This document shows, piece after piece, positions 48,112-56,119 of a stretch of 64,000 nt of DNA (the first letter of the stretch is position 1; each line of letters starts with the position of its first letter). The notes beneath the pieces were generated by a model. That model did not search any database. It saw only the letters and a program-made list of their open reading frames with translations, and was not told where the DNA came from. The position numbers and the translations under genes were made by a program. The stretch comes from CAVZOY01 sp963777095. Lineage in GTDB: Bacteria > Actinomycetota > Actinomycetes > Mycobacteriales > Geodermatophilaceae. The stretch spans positions 1,364,001-1,428,000 of the forward strand of contig CAVZOY010000006.1 of assembly GCA_963777095.1 (NCBI GenBank). Direction: 5' to 3'.

Positions 48112-48801
48112 GTGCGCGCGCTGTTGATCCTCGTCGTCGTCCTCGGCGCGCTCTTCGTTCTCGCGGACCGGGTGGGCGTCGCCGTCGCCGAGGACCGGGT
48201 GGCCGACCGCATCGCCGAGCAGGGTGGCCTGCCCGGCCCGCCGGAGGTCGACATCACCGGGTTCCCCTTCCTGACCCAGGCGGTGTCCGGCCGCTACGAC
48301 GAGGTGAAGATCGCGCTCACCGCCGCCGACCTCGGTCAGCCGGAGGGCACCGACGCCGACGTCGCGCTGCGCGGGGTCGAGGTGCCGCTGTCCGACGTCG
48401 TCGCCGGGTCGGTGCAGCAGGTGCCGGTCGAGCGCGTCGACGGAACCGCCACGTTGTCGTACGAACTGCTGTCGGCTCAGCTGGAGGGCGACACCCGGAT
48501 CGAGCGCGAGGGCGGCGGCCTGCGGATCACCCGGACCGTCGAGCTGCTCGGGCAGCAGGTACCTCTGACGGCGGCCGGGACGGTGACCCTCGACGGCTCC
48601 GATCTCGTCGTCGACGTGGAGGAGGCCGCCGGCGCCGGCGTCGAGCTGCCCGAGGTCGTCGTCGACCAGGCCCGAGACCTGCTCGACCTCCGGTACACCG
48701 TGCCCCCGCTGCCCTTCGGGCTGCAGCTGACGGACGTCCGGCCCGCGGACGACGGCGTGGTGGTGGACGTCGAGGCCATCGGCACGGTCATCGGCGGCTG
48801 A
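48112..48801 (+). CDS. LmeA-family (DUF2993) lipid-binding secreted protein
   Basis: 229 residues from a GTG. Signal/anchor RALLILVVVLGALFVLADRV, then the DUF2993 domain: EDRVADRIAEQGGLPGPPEV, ITGFPFLTQAVSGRYDEVKI, VPLSDVVAGSVQQVPVERVD and YTVPPLPFGLQLTDVRPADD. The mycobacterial homologue in the same context (Rv0817c, LmeA) binds phospholipids and supports mannan elongation of lipoarabinomannan. Intact. Confidence 0.88.
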   Translation: MRALLILVVVLGALFVLADRVGVAVAEDRVADRIAEQGGLPGPPEVDITGFPFLTQAVSGRYDEVKIALTAADLGQPEGTDADVALRGVEVPLSDVVAGSVQQVPVERVDGTATLSYELLSAQLEGDTRIEREGGGLRITRTVELLGQQVPLTAAGTVTLDGSDLVVDVEEAAGAGVELPEVVVDQARDLLDLRYTVPPLPFGLQLTDVRPADDGVVVDVEAIGTVIGG

Positions 48802-48839
48802 GCCGGAATGCCCGCCGCGGCCGGCCGGTTGGGCACGGC

Positions 48840-49295
48840 GTGAGCGAGGTCGGAGCGGTCGTGCTGGCGGGGGTGCTCCTCGTCTGCGCGGTCGCGGCCT
48901 GGTGGCTGCGCACCCGCGACGGCGCGGTGCGCTCACCCGGGGGCCGGACGGACGCCGCTACCGAGGTGGCCGTGCTGCGCGGCCTCGGCGTGCGGCCCGA
49001 GGACGCCGCCCTGACCGTCGTCCAGTTCTCCACCGCGACGTGCGCACCCTGCCGGACGACCCGGCACCGACTCGAACGGCTGCGGGCCGACCGGCCGGGC
49101 CTGGCGGTGGTCCACGTGGACGCCGAGGAGCACATCGACGCGGTGCGCGACCTGGACGTCCGGCGGACGCCGACGCTGTTCTACCTGGACGCCGCCGGCG
49201 CCCTGGTCGGGCGCAGCAGCGGCGCGCCGCGCCCGGACGAGCTGACTGCTCTGGTGGGCGCCCACACCGGCTCCCCGCAGGGCGGTTCCCGGTGA
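48840..49295 (+). CDS. Membrane-anchored thioredoxin-like protein
   Basis: 151 residues, GTG at 48840. N-terminal helix EVGAVVLAGVLLVCAVAAWW, then thioredoxin fold with active site FSTATCAPCRTTRHRLERL (CAPC), HVDAEEHIDAV and cis-Pro segment VRRTPTLFYLD. Counterpart of Rv0816c (ThiX). Likely extracytoplasmic or membrane-facing thiol redox. Its end overlaps the region of the cysteine leader peptide transcript start. Confidence 0.9.
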   Translation: MSEVGAVVLAGVLLVCAVAAWWLRTRDGAVRSPGGRTDAATEVAVLRGLGVRPEDAALTVVQFSTATCAPCRTTRHRLERLRADRPGLAVVHVDAEEHIDAVRDLDVRRTPTLFYLDAAGALVGRSSGAPRPDELTALVGAHTGSPQGGSR

Positions 49296-49312
49296 TCGGC
49301 TACCCTGCCGTC

Positions 49313-49387
49313 GTGGGCACCCTGCTGACCTCGCGCCGCACAGTCGACCTGTGCCGCGTCGGCAGCTGCCTGTGTCCGGCTTCCTAG
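49313..49387 (+). CDS. Cysteine-responsive leader peptide
   Basis: A 24-residue reading frame, GTG at 49313: MGTLLTSRRTVDLCRVGSCL then CPAS, TAG at 49385. Four Arg/Cys-rich features (RR, CR, three Cys within nine residues) match the actinobacterial cysteine leader peptides that precede cysA-type sulfurtransferase operons; in mycobacteria such poly-Cys sORFs attenuate the downstream operon when cysteine is plentiful (published). A stem-loop follows its stop at once. An earlier in-frame GTG is at 49292. Confidence 0.75.
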   Translation: MGTLLTSRRTVDLCRVGSCLCPAS

Positions 49388-49406
49388 GGACGACTCCCCG
49401 TCGTCC
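49388..49406 (+). terminator. Attenuator-type stem-loop after the leader peptide
   Basis: GGACGAC (49388-49394), loop TCCCC, GTCGTCC (49400-49406), perfect 7-bp stem starting at the base after the leader stop codon. Expected position for a ribosome-sensitive attenuator controlling the DUF4395-cysA-DUF1416 genes. Confidence 0.6.
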
Positions 49407-49445
49407 AGACGCGCCCTGACCGCCGTCCGGAAGCCGTAGTCCTTC

Positions 49446-49880
49446 ATGCCGAACGCACCATCCCGCCTCGTCGACGTACGGGGTCCTCGATTCGCGGCCT
49501 GGGTCACCAGCGCCGTGCTGGCCGTCGTGCTGCTCACGGGCAACGTCGCCCTGCTGCTGGTGCAGGCCCTGGTGTTCGCGCTGGGTGCCTTCCTGGGGAT
49601 GCGCCGGCATCCCTACGGCGTCCTGTTCCGCGCGCTCGTCGCGCCCCGCCTGGGGCCGGTGGGGGAACGCGAGCCGGAGTCCCCGCTCCGGTTCGCGCAG
49701 CTCGTGGGACTGGTGTTCGCCGTCGTGGGCGTCGTGGGCTACTCCCTCGGCGCACCGGTGATCGGCGCCACCGCGGCCGGGCTGGCCCTGGCCGCTGCCC
49801 TGCTCAACGCGGCCACGGGCTTCTGCCTGGGCTGCGAGCTCTACCTGATCGCCCGCCGGGCCCTCCCGGCACGCACCTGA
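49446..49880 (+). CDS. DUF4395 membrane protein
   Basis: 144 residues, ATG at 49446. Four hydrophobic segments (WVTSAVLAVVLLTGNVALLL; LVQALVFALGAFLGM; LVGLVFAVVGVVGYSLGAPV; GLALAAALLNAATGFCLGCE) and the family motif CLGCELYLIARR with a CxxC. Usually found with thioredoxin-like and sulfurtransferase genes, as here; a role in thiosulfate or thiol handling at the membrane is inferred. Confidence 0.88.
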   Translation: MPNAPSRLVDVRGPRFAAWVTSAVLAVVLLTGNVALLLVQALVFALGAFLGMRRHPYGVLFRALVAPRLGPVGEREPESPLRFAQLVGLVFAVVGVVGYSLGAPVIGATAAGLALAAALLNAATGFCLGCELYLIARRALPART

Positions 49881-49912
49881 CCGACATCCCCCACTCCTCC
49901 AGGAGGAACACC

Positions 49913-50740
49913 ATGAGCCGCAGTGACGTGCTCGTCAGCGCCGATTGGGCGCAGGACAACCTGAACACCCCCGGTCTGGTCTTCGTCGAGGTCGACGAGG
50001 ACACCAGCGCCTACGACGGCGGACACATCGAGGGCGCCGTCAAGCTGGACTGGAAGAAGGACCTGCAGGACCCGATCCGCCGCGACTTCGTCGACAAGGC
50101 CGGCTTCGAGGCCCTGCTCTCGTCGCGCGGGATCGGCAACGACGACACCGTGATCCTCTACGGCGGCAACAACAACTGGTTCGCCGCGTACGCGTACTGG
50201 TACTTCAAGCTCTACGGCCACGAGAACGTCAAGCTGATCGACGGTGGCCGCAAGAAGTGGGAGCTCGACGGCCGGCAGCTGTCCAAGGACGCCGTGTCGC
50301 GCCCGGCCACCCAGTACGTGGCGAAGGACCCCGACCTGTCGATCCGCGCCTTCCGCGACGAGGTCGTCGCCTCGATCGGCTCGAAGAACATCATCGACGT
50401 CCGCTCGCCCGACGAGTTCTCCGGCAAGATCCTCGCCCCGGCGCACCTGCCGCAGGAGCAGGCGCAGAAGGCCGGTCACATCCCGACCGCGCAGAACATC
50501 CCGTGGAGCAAGGCGGCCAACGAGGACGGCACGTTCAAGAGCGACGACGAGCTGGCCACGCTCTACGACGAGCAGGGCTACGACGAGAGCAAGGCGACCA
50601 TCGCCTACTGCCGGATCGGCGAGCGCTCGAGCCACACCTGGTTCGTCCTGCGGGAGCTGCTCGGCAAGCCCGACGTCAAGAACTACGACGGCAGCTGGGT
50701 CGAGTACGGCTCGCTCGTCGGCGTCCCGATCGAGAAGTGA
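49913..50740 (+). CDS. cysA: Thiosulfate sulfurtransferase (CysA/SseA-type rhodanese)
   Basis: 275 residues, ATG with AGGAGGAACACC. Two rhodanese domains. The first is inactive-type (DGGHIEGAVKLDWKKDLQDP; DTVILYGGNNNWFAAYAYWY). The second has IIDVRSPDEFSGKILAP and the active loop YCRIGERSSHTWFVL with the catalytic Cys. C-terminus NYDGSWVEYGSLVGVPIEK is the family signature. Homologue of mycobacterial CysA2/CysA3. The symbol here means sulfurtransferase, not the sulfate-transport ATPase. DUF1416 follows by 7 bp. Confidence 0.94.
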   Translation: MSRSDVLVSADWAQDNLNTPGLVFVEVDEDTSAYDGGHIEGAVKLDWKKDLQDPIRRDFVDKAGFEALLSSRGIGNDDTVILYGGNNNWFAAYAYWYFKLYGHENVKLIDGGRKKWELDGRQLSKDAVSRPATQYVAKDPDLSIRAFRDEVVASIGSKNIIDVRSPDEFSGKILAPAHLPQEQAQKAGHIPTAQNIPWSKAANEDGTFKSDDELATLYDEQGYDESKATIAYCRIGERSSHTWFVLRELLGKPDVKNYDGSWVEYGSLVGVPIEK

Positions 50741-50747
50741 GCTGACC

Positions 50748-51041
50748 ATGTGCGGAGCCCCGAAGCAGGGCACTGGCCTCGAAGGAGTCGACTTGACCAC
50801 GCAGACGGTGATCCAGGGCCAGGTCTGGCACGACGGCTCCCCGGTCGCCGGTGCCTACGTGCGGCTGCTGGACACGACCGACGAGTTCACCGCCGAGGTG
50901 GTCACCAGCCCGGAGGGCGAGTTCCGCTTCTTCGCCGCTCCCGGTGAGTGGAAGCTGCGCTCGCTGTCCCCGGTCGGCCGCGGTGAGCGCGTGCTCTCCG
51001 CGTCCGTCGGGCTGAACGAGACCTCGGTCGCCATCGACTGA
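50748..51041 (+). CDS. DUF1416 protein (SseC-type)
   Basis: 97 residues: MCGAPKQGTGLEGVDLTTQT, then VIQGQVWHDGSPVAGAYVRL, FTAEVVTSPEGEFRFFAAPG and VLSASVGLNETSVAID. It is a beta-sandwich of carboxypeptidase-regulatory-like type and begins with a conserved MCGAP. Always paired with CysA-type sulfurtransferases in actinobacteria; role in sulfur metabolism not defined. Followed by a strong terminator. Confidence 0.92.
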   Translation: MCGAPKQGTGLEGVDLTTQTVIQGQVWHDGSPVAGAYVRLLDTTDEFTAEVVTSPEGEFRFFAAPGEWKLRSLSPVGRGERVLSASVGLNETSVAID

Positions 51042-51140
51042 GGCGGTCGCTGATCGATCAGGTGGCCTGATCGACGGGGTACCTGGCTCACAGTCGACGG
51101 TGAGCTCCGTTCCCCACAGGTGAGCCAGGACGGCATCGGC

Positions 51141-51177
51141 ACAGCGCCCGCCCCACTTCTCGGGGGGCGGGCGCTGT
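51141..51177 (+). terminator. Terminator after the sulfurtransferase operon
   Basis: ACAGCGCCCGCCCC (51141-51154), loop ACTTCTCGG, GGGGCGGGCGCTGT (51164-51177): a perfect 14-bp GC-rich stem 99 bp after the DUF1416 stop. Confidence 0.8.
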
Positions 51178-51192
51178 GCTGTGGTGGGCACC

Positions 51193-51613
51193 GTGCGGAT
51201 CGGGATCCTCGGCAGCGGTCAGGTGGGTCGGGCGCTGGCCCGCGGCTGGACGGCGCACGGCCACGAGGTCCGCATCGGCACCCGGCAGGAGGCCGTCGAG
51301 GACCTGCCGTCGGCCGTCCGGCCGAGGTGGTGGCGGACGCCGACCTCGTCGTGCTCGCCGTGCAGGGGGCCGTCGCCGTCGACCTCGTGGCGTCGCTCGC
51401 GTCGGAGCTCGAGGGCCGCGTGCTGGTCGACGCGACCAATCCGCTCGACGTGTCCGGCGGGGCGCCGACGCTGTTCGTCGGGACGACGTCGCCGACCTCG
51501 GCGGCATCGCCGCCAGCCGGTGGCTCGAGGCCATGTGCATGGCGTGGGTGGCCTACGGCGCGACGAACGGCACCTGGGATCACGCGTTCAAGCTCCTGCG
51601 CGCCGGCGGCTGA
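51193..51613 (+). pseudogene. NADPH-dependent F420 reductase-like gene with internal deletion
   Basis: N-terminus is a normal Rossmann start (RIGILGSGQVGRALARGWTA, HEVRIGTR), continuing AEVVADADLVVLAVQGAVAV and LVDATNPLDVSGGAPTLFVG. The C-terminus is also normal (VADLGGIAASRWLEAMCMAW, GTWDHAFKLLRAGG). The middle, about 60-75 residues in homologues between the SGG-PTL segment and the VADLGG helix, is missing, and the join near 51484 changes frame. There is another indel near 51325. Total coding is about 140 residues against about 210. A deletion of this size is not a run-length error, so this copy is probably inactive. Confidence 0.65.
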
Positions 51614-51688
51614 ACCATCGGCCGCTGCCCTCCGATTCCAGGGGGAACCCCAAGGCGCGCGGGCGGCCGGGTCGGCGACGCTCGGCCC

Positions 51689-52099
51689 ATGACGCGGACG
51701 ACGGCGCGGGGCGGCCCGGGAACCACGACGGGCCTGGTGCTGATCTGGGGAGCGTGGGTGCTCGTGCCGCTCGGCCTGGCCATCGCCGCGTTCCTCTCCG
51801 TGCTGACCTTCTTCGGTGAACAGCCGACCGCGGCCGAGAAGGATCATGCGGTCCGGCTCCTGGTTGCGGCCGTGCTCACGGCGGTCGTCGTCCCGGTGCT
51901 CGGGATCCTGCTCAGCGCCCACACCGACCGGCGGAAGTCGGCCGTGGCCTTCTGCATCGCCCTGTCGCTCGGCCTGCTGTCGTCGGTGCCGGTGTTCGTC
52001 GCGATCGAGTCCGACCAGGAGCCGTCCGCGGTCCCGTCGCACTCCGGAGGCGGGTGCCAGGAGCACAGCGGCGGCGACACCCGGTGCCCGGGCGGCTGA
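51689..52099 (+). CDS. Small membrane protein
   Basis: 136 residues, ATG at 51689. Three hydrophobic segments: LIWGAWVLVPLGLAIAAFLS, LLVAAVLTAVVVPVLGILLS and FCIALSLGLLSSVPVFVAIE, with a Cys/Ser/His-rich tail (SHSGGGCQEHSGGDTRCPGG). No family recognised. Convergent with the PP2C gene 19 bp away. Confidence 0.65.
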   Translation: MTRTTARGGPGTTTGLVLIWGAWVLVPLGLAIAAFLSVLTFFGEQPTAAEKDHAVRLLVAAVLTAVVVPVLGILLSAHTDRRKSAVAFCIALSLGLLSSVPVFVAIESDQEPSAVPSHSGGGCQEHSGGDTRCPGG

Positions 52100-52118
52100 G
52101 GGCTCCGAGCAGCCGAGC

Positions 52119-53451
52119 TCAGTCGACGCCGGGGGGCAGCCGGTTCGGTCCGGCCTCGGGCGGGCGCGGCCGATCCTCCGGATGGGCACGGACGGCGACG
52201 AGCGCCACGTCGTCGTCCTCGTGGCCGGGCACGAGCCGGGCCAGCACGGCGTCGCAGAGCTCCTCGAGGGGGGTGCTGCCCAGGTCCGCCAGCGCCGCCC
52301 GCAGGGCGGCCATCCCGGCGTCGAGGTCGCTGTCGCGGCGCTCGACGAGGCCGTCGGTGACCAGCAGCAGGGTGCAGCCGTCGTCCAGTTCGGCCGTGTG
52401 GTCCCGCCGGGGCGCGTCCGGATCGACACCGAGCATCAGGTCCGGCGGCGTCTCCAGCACGGTCGTCGTCCCGTCGGCAGCGAGCAGGACCGGCGGGAGG
52501 TGCCCGGCGCTGCTCCAGCGGAGCACCCGCCGACCGCTGACCGGCACGTCGGGGTGGCGCTCGACGCGGGCCAGGAGCGCCGTGGCCAGGCCGGCGACGT
52601 CCAGACCGCGCGCGGCGTGCTCCATTCTGGTCAGCGTCGCCGACAGCGGCTCGTCGTTGTCGTACGCCAGCGCGCGCAGGAGACCGCGGAGCTGGCCCAT
52701 CGCGGCCGCCGCGTCGCTGCCGTGACCGACGACGTCCCCGATGGCGAGCATCGTCGCTCCGTCCGGCTGGAGGAACGCGTCGTACCAGTCGCCGCCCACC
52801 AGCGCCTGGTCCCCGGCGGGCTGGTAGCGGACGGCGATGTGCAGGTGGTCGGGCTCGGGCGGCGGCGTGAGCAGGGCCCGCTGCAGCCGCTCGGACAGCG
52901 CCCGCTGTTCCTGCGCCTCGACGGCCAGGCGCGCCAGGTCCGCCGCCTGCCGCTCGGCGGCGCGGTGGTCGGTCAGGTCCCGGAACGACACGACCACGCC
53001 GGTCACCGCGCCGTCCTCGACCGTGGGGACGGCGATGAGTTCCACGGGGACCCCTGCGCCGTCGCGGCGCCAGAAGAGCTCGTCGTCGGCGACGACGGTC
53101 CGTCCGGTCTGCAGCGCCGTCCACACCGGACACTCGTGCCGCGGGTACGGCGAGCCGTCCGGTCGACGGCCGTGGAGGAGCTGGTGCTGGTCGCGGCCGA
53201 GCAGCTGCTCCTCGGACCAACCGGTGATCCGGGCCGCGGAGGGGTTGGCGAACTCGACACGGCCGTCTGCGTCCAGGCCGTAGATGCCGTCCGCGACGTG
53301 GCTGAGCACCCACTCGTAGCGCGACAGAGCGCGCGCCAGCTCCTGCTCGACGTCGACCGGGCGCCGCCGGCCCGCGGGGCGGAGACGGCCGGTCGACCAC
53401 AGGTCGTCGATGGCGGTCTCCTCGGTCGCGGGTGCCTTTGTCCGACGCCAC
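52119..53451 (-). CDS. PAS-domain PP2C/SpoIIE serine phosphatase
   Basis: About 440 residues. PAS: YEWVLSHVADGIYGLDADGR and FANPSAARITGWSEEQLLGR, then PAC-like FRDLTDHRAAERQAADLARL. The linker helix ends ALSERLQRALLTPPPE, the usual lead-in to SpoIIE phosphatases, followed by VGGDWYDAFLQPDG, LAIGDVVGHGSDAAAAMGQL, LRWSSAGHLPPVLLAADG and LLLVTDGLVERRDSDLD; metal-binding Asp residues are present. Acts on anti-anti-sigma factors. The start is not clear: GTG at 53451 gives ASDKGTRD and needs one indel before EETAIDDLWS. The RsbW-like ATPase at 25792 could be in the same pathway. Confidence 0.87.
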
Positions 53452-53509
53452 GGTAGGCGCCGGTCACGACGACGATCCCAGGGACGCCCGGCGGGGCACG
53501 GCGCGCCGG

Positions 53510-54242
53510 TCAGGCGGTGGGCCGCTGCCGGAGATGCCATCCGGCGGCCAGGAGCAGGGCCGCTGCGACCGCTGCACCGCCGCCCCAGGTGGCGCCCTGG
53601 AACGCCGCCGAGCCCAGTCGTGGCGCGCCCAGCGCCGCGCCGCCCCCGACGAACAGTCCCGCGCCGGTCACGATCGCCCAGGCCCACCACGCCGCCGGCC
53701 GGGAGGCCTGGCCGCGCGCGGGGTGTCCGGCGCCACCAGCGCACGAACCAGACGAGCAGCGCCACCGCGCCGAGCACGCCGCTGGCCTGCTGCGCCCAGG
53801 CCCACCCGTGCAGCGGTCCGTACACCTCCTGCAACGCCGGGATGTTCTCCGCGCCCCAGCGCGTGGCGTGGGTGAACTCGTCCCACAGCACGTGGATCCC
53901 CGCGCCGACGACGAGCGCGAGCGCCGTCAGGGCGACCGCGGATCCCGACGACACCCGCCGGCGCAGCCCGAGCGGGACGTCGGACAGCCGGACGCGGAGG
54001 CCGGCCGGCGCCGCCGCGAGCGCCGGCGCGGCGAGGACCGCGTGCCAGACGGCCCAGGCCAGGCCGCCGAGGGCGAGATCGGTCGTGACGACGGCGGTCG
54101 CGGTGTGCGTGAACACCCCCGGATCGCCCGGCAGGTAGTACGGGATGTCCGGCGTGACGCTGCCGACGACGAGGGCGGAGGCGGGCAGGGGCGTGCGCAG
54201 CAGCGGCAGGACGGCGGCAGCGTGGCTCGGCGTGAACGGCAC
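53510..54242 (-). CDS. DUF4184 membrane protein (one frameshift)
   Basis: About 244 residues, GTG at 54242. PFTPSHAAAVLPLLRTPLPA and ALVVGSVTPDIPYYLPGD are the family N-terminus (His and Asp of a predicted metal site). Then LGGLAWAVWHAVLAAPALAA, AVALTALALVVGAGIHVLWD and EFTHATRW. An indel near 53722 precedes the last part: WAWAIVTGAGLFVGGGAALG and ATWGGGAAVAAALLLAAGWH, TGA at 53510. Function unknown. Overlaps the end of the TetR gene space by 3 bp; probably same transcript as tetR. Confidence 0.82.
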
Positions 54243-54245
54243 CGA

Positions 54246-54923
54246 TCAGAACCCGATCAGCGCGGCGAGCTCGCCCATGGCCCGGTCGAAGTAGCGGTCG
54301 GCGTCCTCCACCGAGCCCACGAAGTGCCCGAAGAGCTCGAAGCTGATCGTGCCGTACAGGGCGCTCCAGGCCATCAGCGAGCGGACGCGCACCGTCTCGT
54401 CGATCGCCGGATGATCCCCGCCGAGGATCGCCACGGCCGCGTCGCTGACCAGGCCGGGGTCCCGTTCGCCCGCCGCCTCCGGCAGCGATCCGGCTCGCGC
54501 CGCGTCGCCGAGGATCCCGCCGAGGACGATGCCGACCCGCGACGCTGCGGGCACCGTGTCCGCCGGCGCCTGGTATCCGGGCACCGGGGAGCCGTAGAGC
54601 AGCGCGTACTCGTGCGGATGGGCGCGCGCCCAGCTGCGGACCGCGCGGCAGACCGCCAGCCAGCGCTCGCGCGGAGCTGCGTCGGGCGCGTCGGCCGACT
54701 CCGCCGCGGCCCCCAGGTCGTCGTACCCGTCGATGATCAAGCGGGTCAGGAGGTCGTCCCGGCTCGGGAAGTACCGGTAGACGGCGGACGAGGCCATGCC
54801 CAGCTCGCGGGCGACCGCGCGCAGCGAGAGAGCGGCGGCACCGACCTCGGCGAGCTGGCGGCGGGCGGCGTCGGCGATCTCGGCCGTCAGCTCGGCGCGG
54901 ATCCGTTCGCGGGCGGTCGGCAC
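54246..54923 (-). CDS. TetR-family regulator
   Basis: 225 residues, GTG at 54923. HTH: ALSLRAVARELGMASSAVYR and YFPSRDDLLTRLIIDGYDDL. The C-terminal TetR_C domain has LAVCRAVRSWARAHPHEYAL, LYGSPVPGYQAPADTV and LMAWSALYGTISFELFGHFV, the WHG-type domain. Divergent from the epimerase gene at 55051, with two matching palindromes between them; so it most likely represses both itself and the epimerase. Confidence 0.92.
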   Translation of the reverse strand: MPTARERIRAELTAEIADAARRQLAEVGAAALSLRAVARELGMASSAVYRYFPSRDDLLTRLIIDGYDDLGAAAESADAPDAAPRERWLAVCRAVRSWARAHPHEYALLYGSPVPGYQAPADTVPAASRVGIVLGGILGDAARAGSLPEAAGERDPGLVSDAAVAILGGDHPAIDETVRVRSLMAWSALYGTISFELFGHFVGSVEDADRYFDRAMGELAALIGF

Positions 54924-54961
54924 GCGGGCATCGTGACATGACGAGAGCACTGATCGCAAGA

Positions 54962-55030
54962 AAGAGCGGTGCTCTTGACAAGTCGCGAGCCACACGCGAA
55001 CATCGGTCACGAACGAGAGCACCGCTCTCG
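54962..55030. promoter_or_regulatory. Two TetR operators
   Basis: AAGAGC-GGT-GCTCTT (54962-54976) and CGAGAGC-ACC-GCTCTCG (55014-55030). The second, read on the other strand, has the same GGT centre, giving the shared core AGAGCGGTGCTCT. A third partial site, GAGAGCACTG, is at about 54943. Located in the divergent tetR/epimerase promoter region. Confidence 0.8.
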
Positions 55031-55050
55031 TCGGATCCCGAGGAGCCCTC

Positions 55051-55980
55051 ATGGCACTGCACGTGATCGTCGGCAAGGGTCCGGTCGGCTCCACCACCGC
55101 GGACGAACTCGTCCGCCGGGGACACACGGTTCGCGTGCTGTCCCGCAGCGGTGGGACGAGCACGCACGACGTCGAGCACCGCCGGGTGGACGCCGCCGAC
55201 GCCGACGCGCTGGCCGCCGCCGCCCGGGGGGCCGCGGCGATCTACAACGCCGTGAATCCCGCCTACACCCGATGGGCCACCGACTGGCCGCCGGTCGCCG
55301 CAGCTCTGCTCACCGCAGCCGAGCGCACCGGCGCCGTGCTCGTCACGATGTCGAACCTGTACGCCTACGGCCGTCCGTCCGGGCCGATGACGCCGGAGTC
55401 GCCGTTGGCCGCGACCGACACCAAGGGGCGGGTCCGCCGCCGGATGTGGCTCGATGCCCTCGCGGCCTCCGAGGCCGGCCGGGTGCGTGTGACCGAGGCC
55501 CGGGCGGCCGACTTCGTCGGTCCGCAGGTGCCGGCCGACCACTCGCACCTGGTCCGTCAGCTCGAGCCGATCCGCCGCGGCCGCCGCGCCTGGGTCGTCG
55601 GCGATCCCGACGCACCCCGCAGCTGGGCCTACCTGCCCGACGTCGCCCGCACGCTGGCCGTCCTCGGCACCGACGAGCGGGCGCTCGGCCGGGCCTGGCA
55701 CGTCCCGGTCGCCGCCCCGCGCTCCCAGCGGGAGGCCGTGGGCGATCTCGCCGCGGCCCTCGGCAAGCCGGCGCCGCCGGTCACCGGCATCCCGTGGTGG
55801 GCACTGCGCTCGCTCGCCGCCGTCGTCCCGTTCGCGCGGGAGATCGTCGACGTCCGGCACCAGTTCGACCAGCCGTTCGTCACCGACGCCTCGGCGACGA
55901 CCGCCGCGTTCGGGCTGACGCCGACTCCCTGGGCGGAGGTCGTGGCCGCCACGGCCGGAACGGCACCGGCTCCCGCCTGA
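55051..55980 (+). CDS. NAD(P)-dependent epimerase/reductase (extended SDR-like)
   Basis: 309 residues, ATG at 55051. Nucleotide-binding start HVIVGKGPVGSTTADELVRR (GxGPVGxxxA, an unusual form of GxxGxxG), RVLSRSGG, AAAIYNAVNPAYTRWATDWP, VTMSNLYAYGRPSGPMTPES (YxxxK-type Tyr without the normal Lys spacing), then APRSWAYLPDVARTLAVLGT. NmrA/atypical-SDR features are possible. Under TetR control. Substrate unknown. Intact. Confidence 0.87.
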   Translation: MALHVIVGKGPVGSTTADELVRRGHTVRVLSRSGGTSTHDVEHRRVDAADADALAAAARGAAAIYNAVNPAYTRWATDWPPVAAALLTAAERTGAVLVTMSNLYAYGRPSGPMTPESPLAATDTKGRVRRRMWLDALAASEAGRVRVTEARAADFVGPQVPADHSHLVRQLEPIRRGRRAWVVGDPDAPRSWAYLPDVARTLAVLGTDERALGRAWHVPVAAPRSQREAVGDLAAALGKPAPPVTGIPWWALRSLAAVVPFAREIVDVRHQFDQPFVTDASATTAAFGLTPTPWAEVVAATAGTAPAPA

Positions 55981-56014
55981 GAGGGGTGGCCGCTCGCCCG
56001 CATACGGTGGGGGC

Positions 56015-56119
56015 ATGGTGTCCGCCTGGATCTTCGTCGCGCTCGCCGGGCTCGCCGCCCTGGCCTGCGGCGCCTTTGCCTGGCGCCTGGCCCGCCGGCC
56101 CCGGGGCGGACGGCGATGA
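56015..56119 (+). CDS. Very small membrane protein
   Basis: 34 residues, MVSAWIFVALAGLAALACGA then FAWRLARRPRGGRR: one membrane helix followed by a basic tail (positive-inside). ATG at 56015. It overlaps the nitrobindin-like start by 4 bp (ATGA), so translational coupling is likely. Short, but the helix-plus-Arg pattern and coupling support it. Confidence 0.55.
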   Translation: MVSAWIFVALAGLAALACGAFAWRLARRPRGGRR

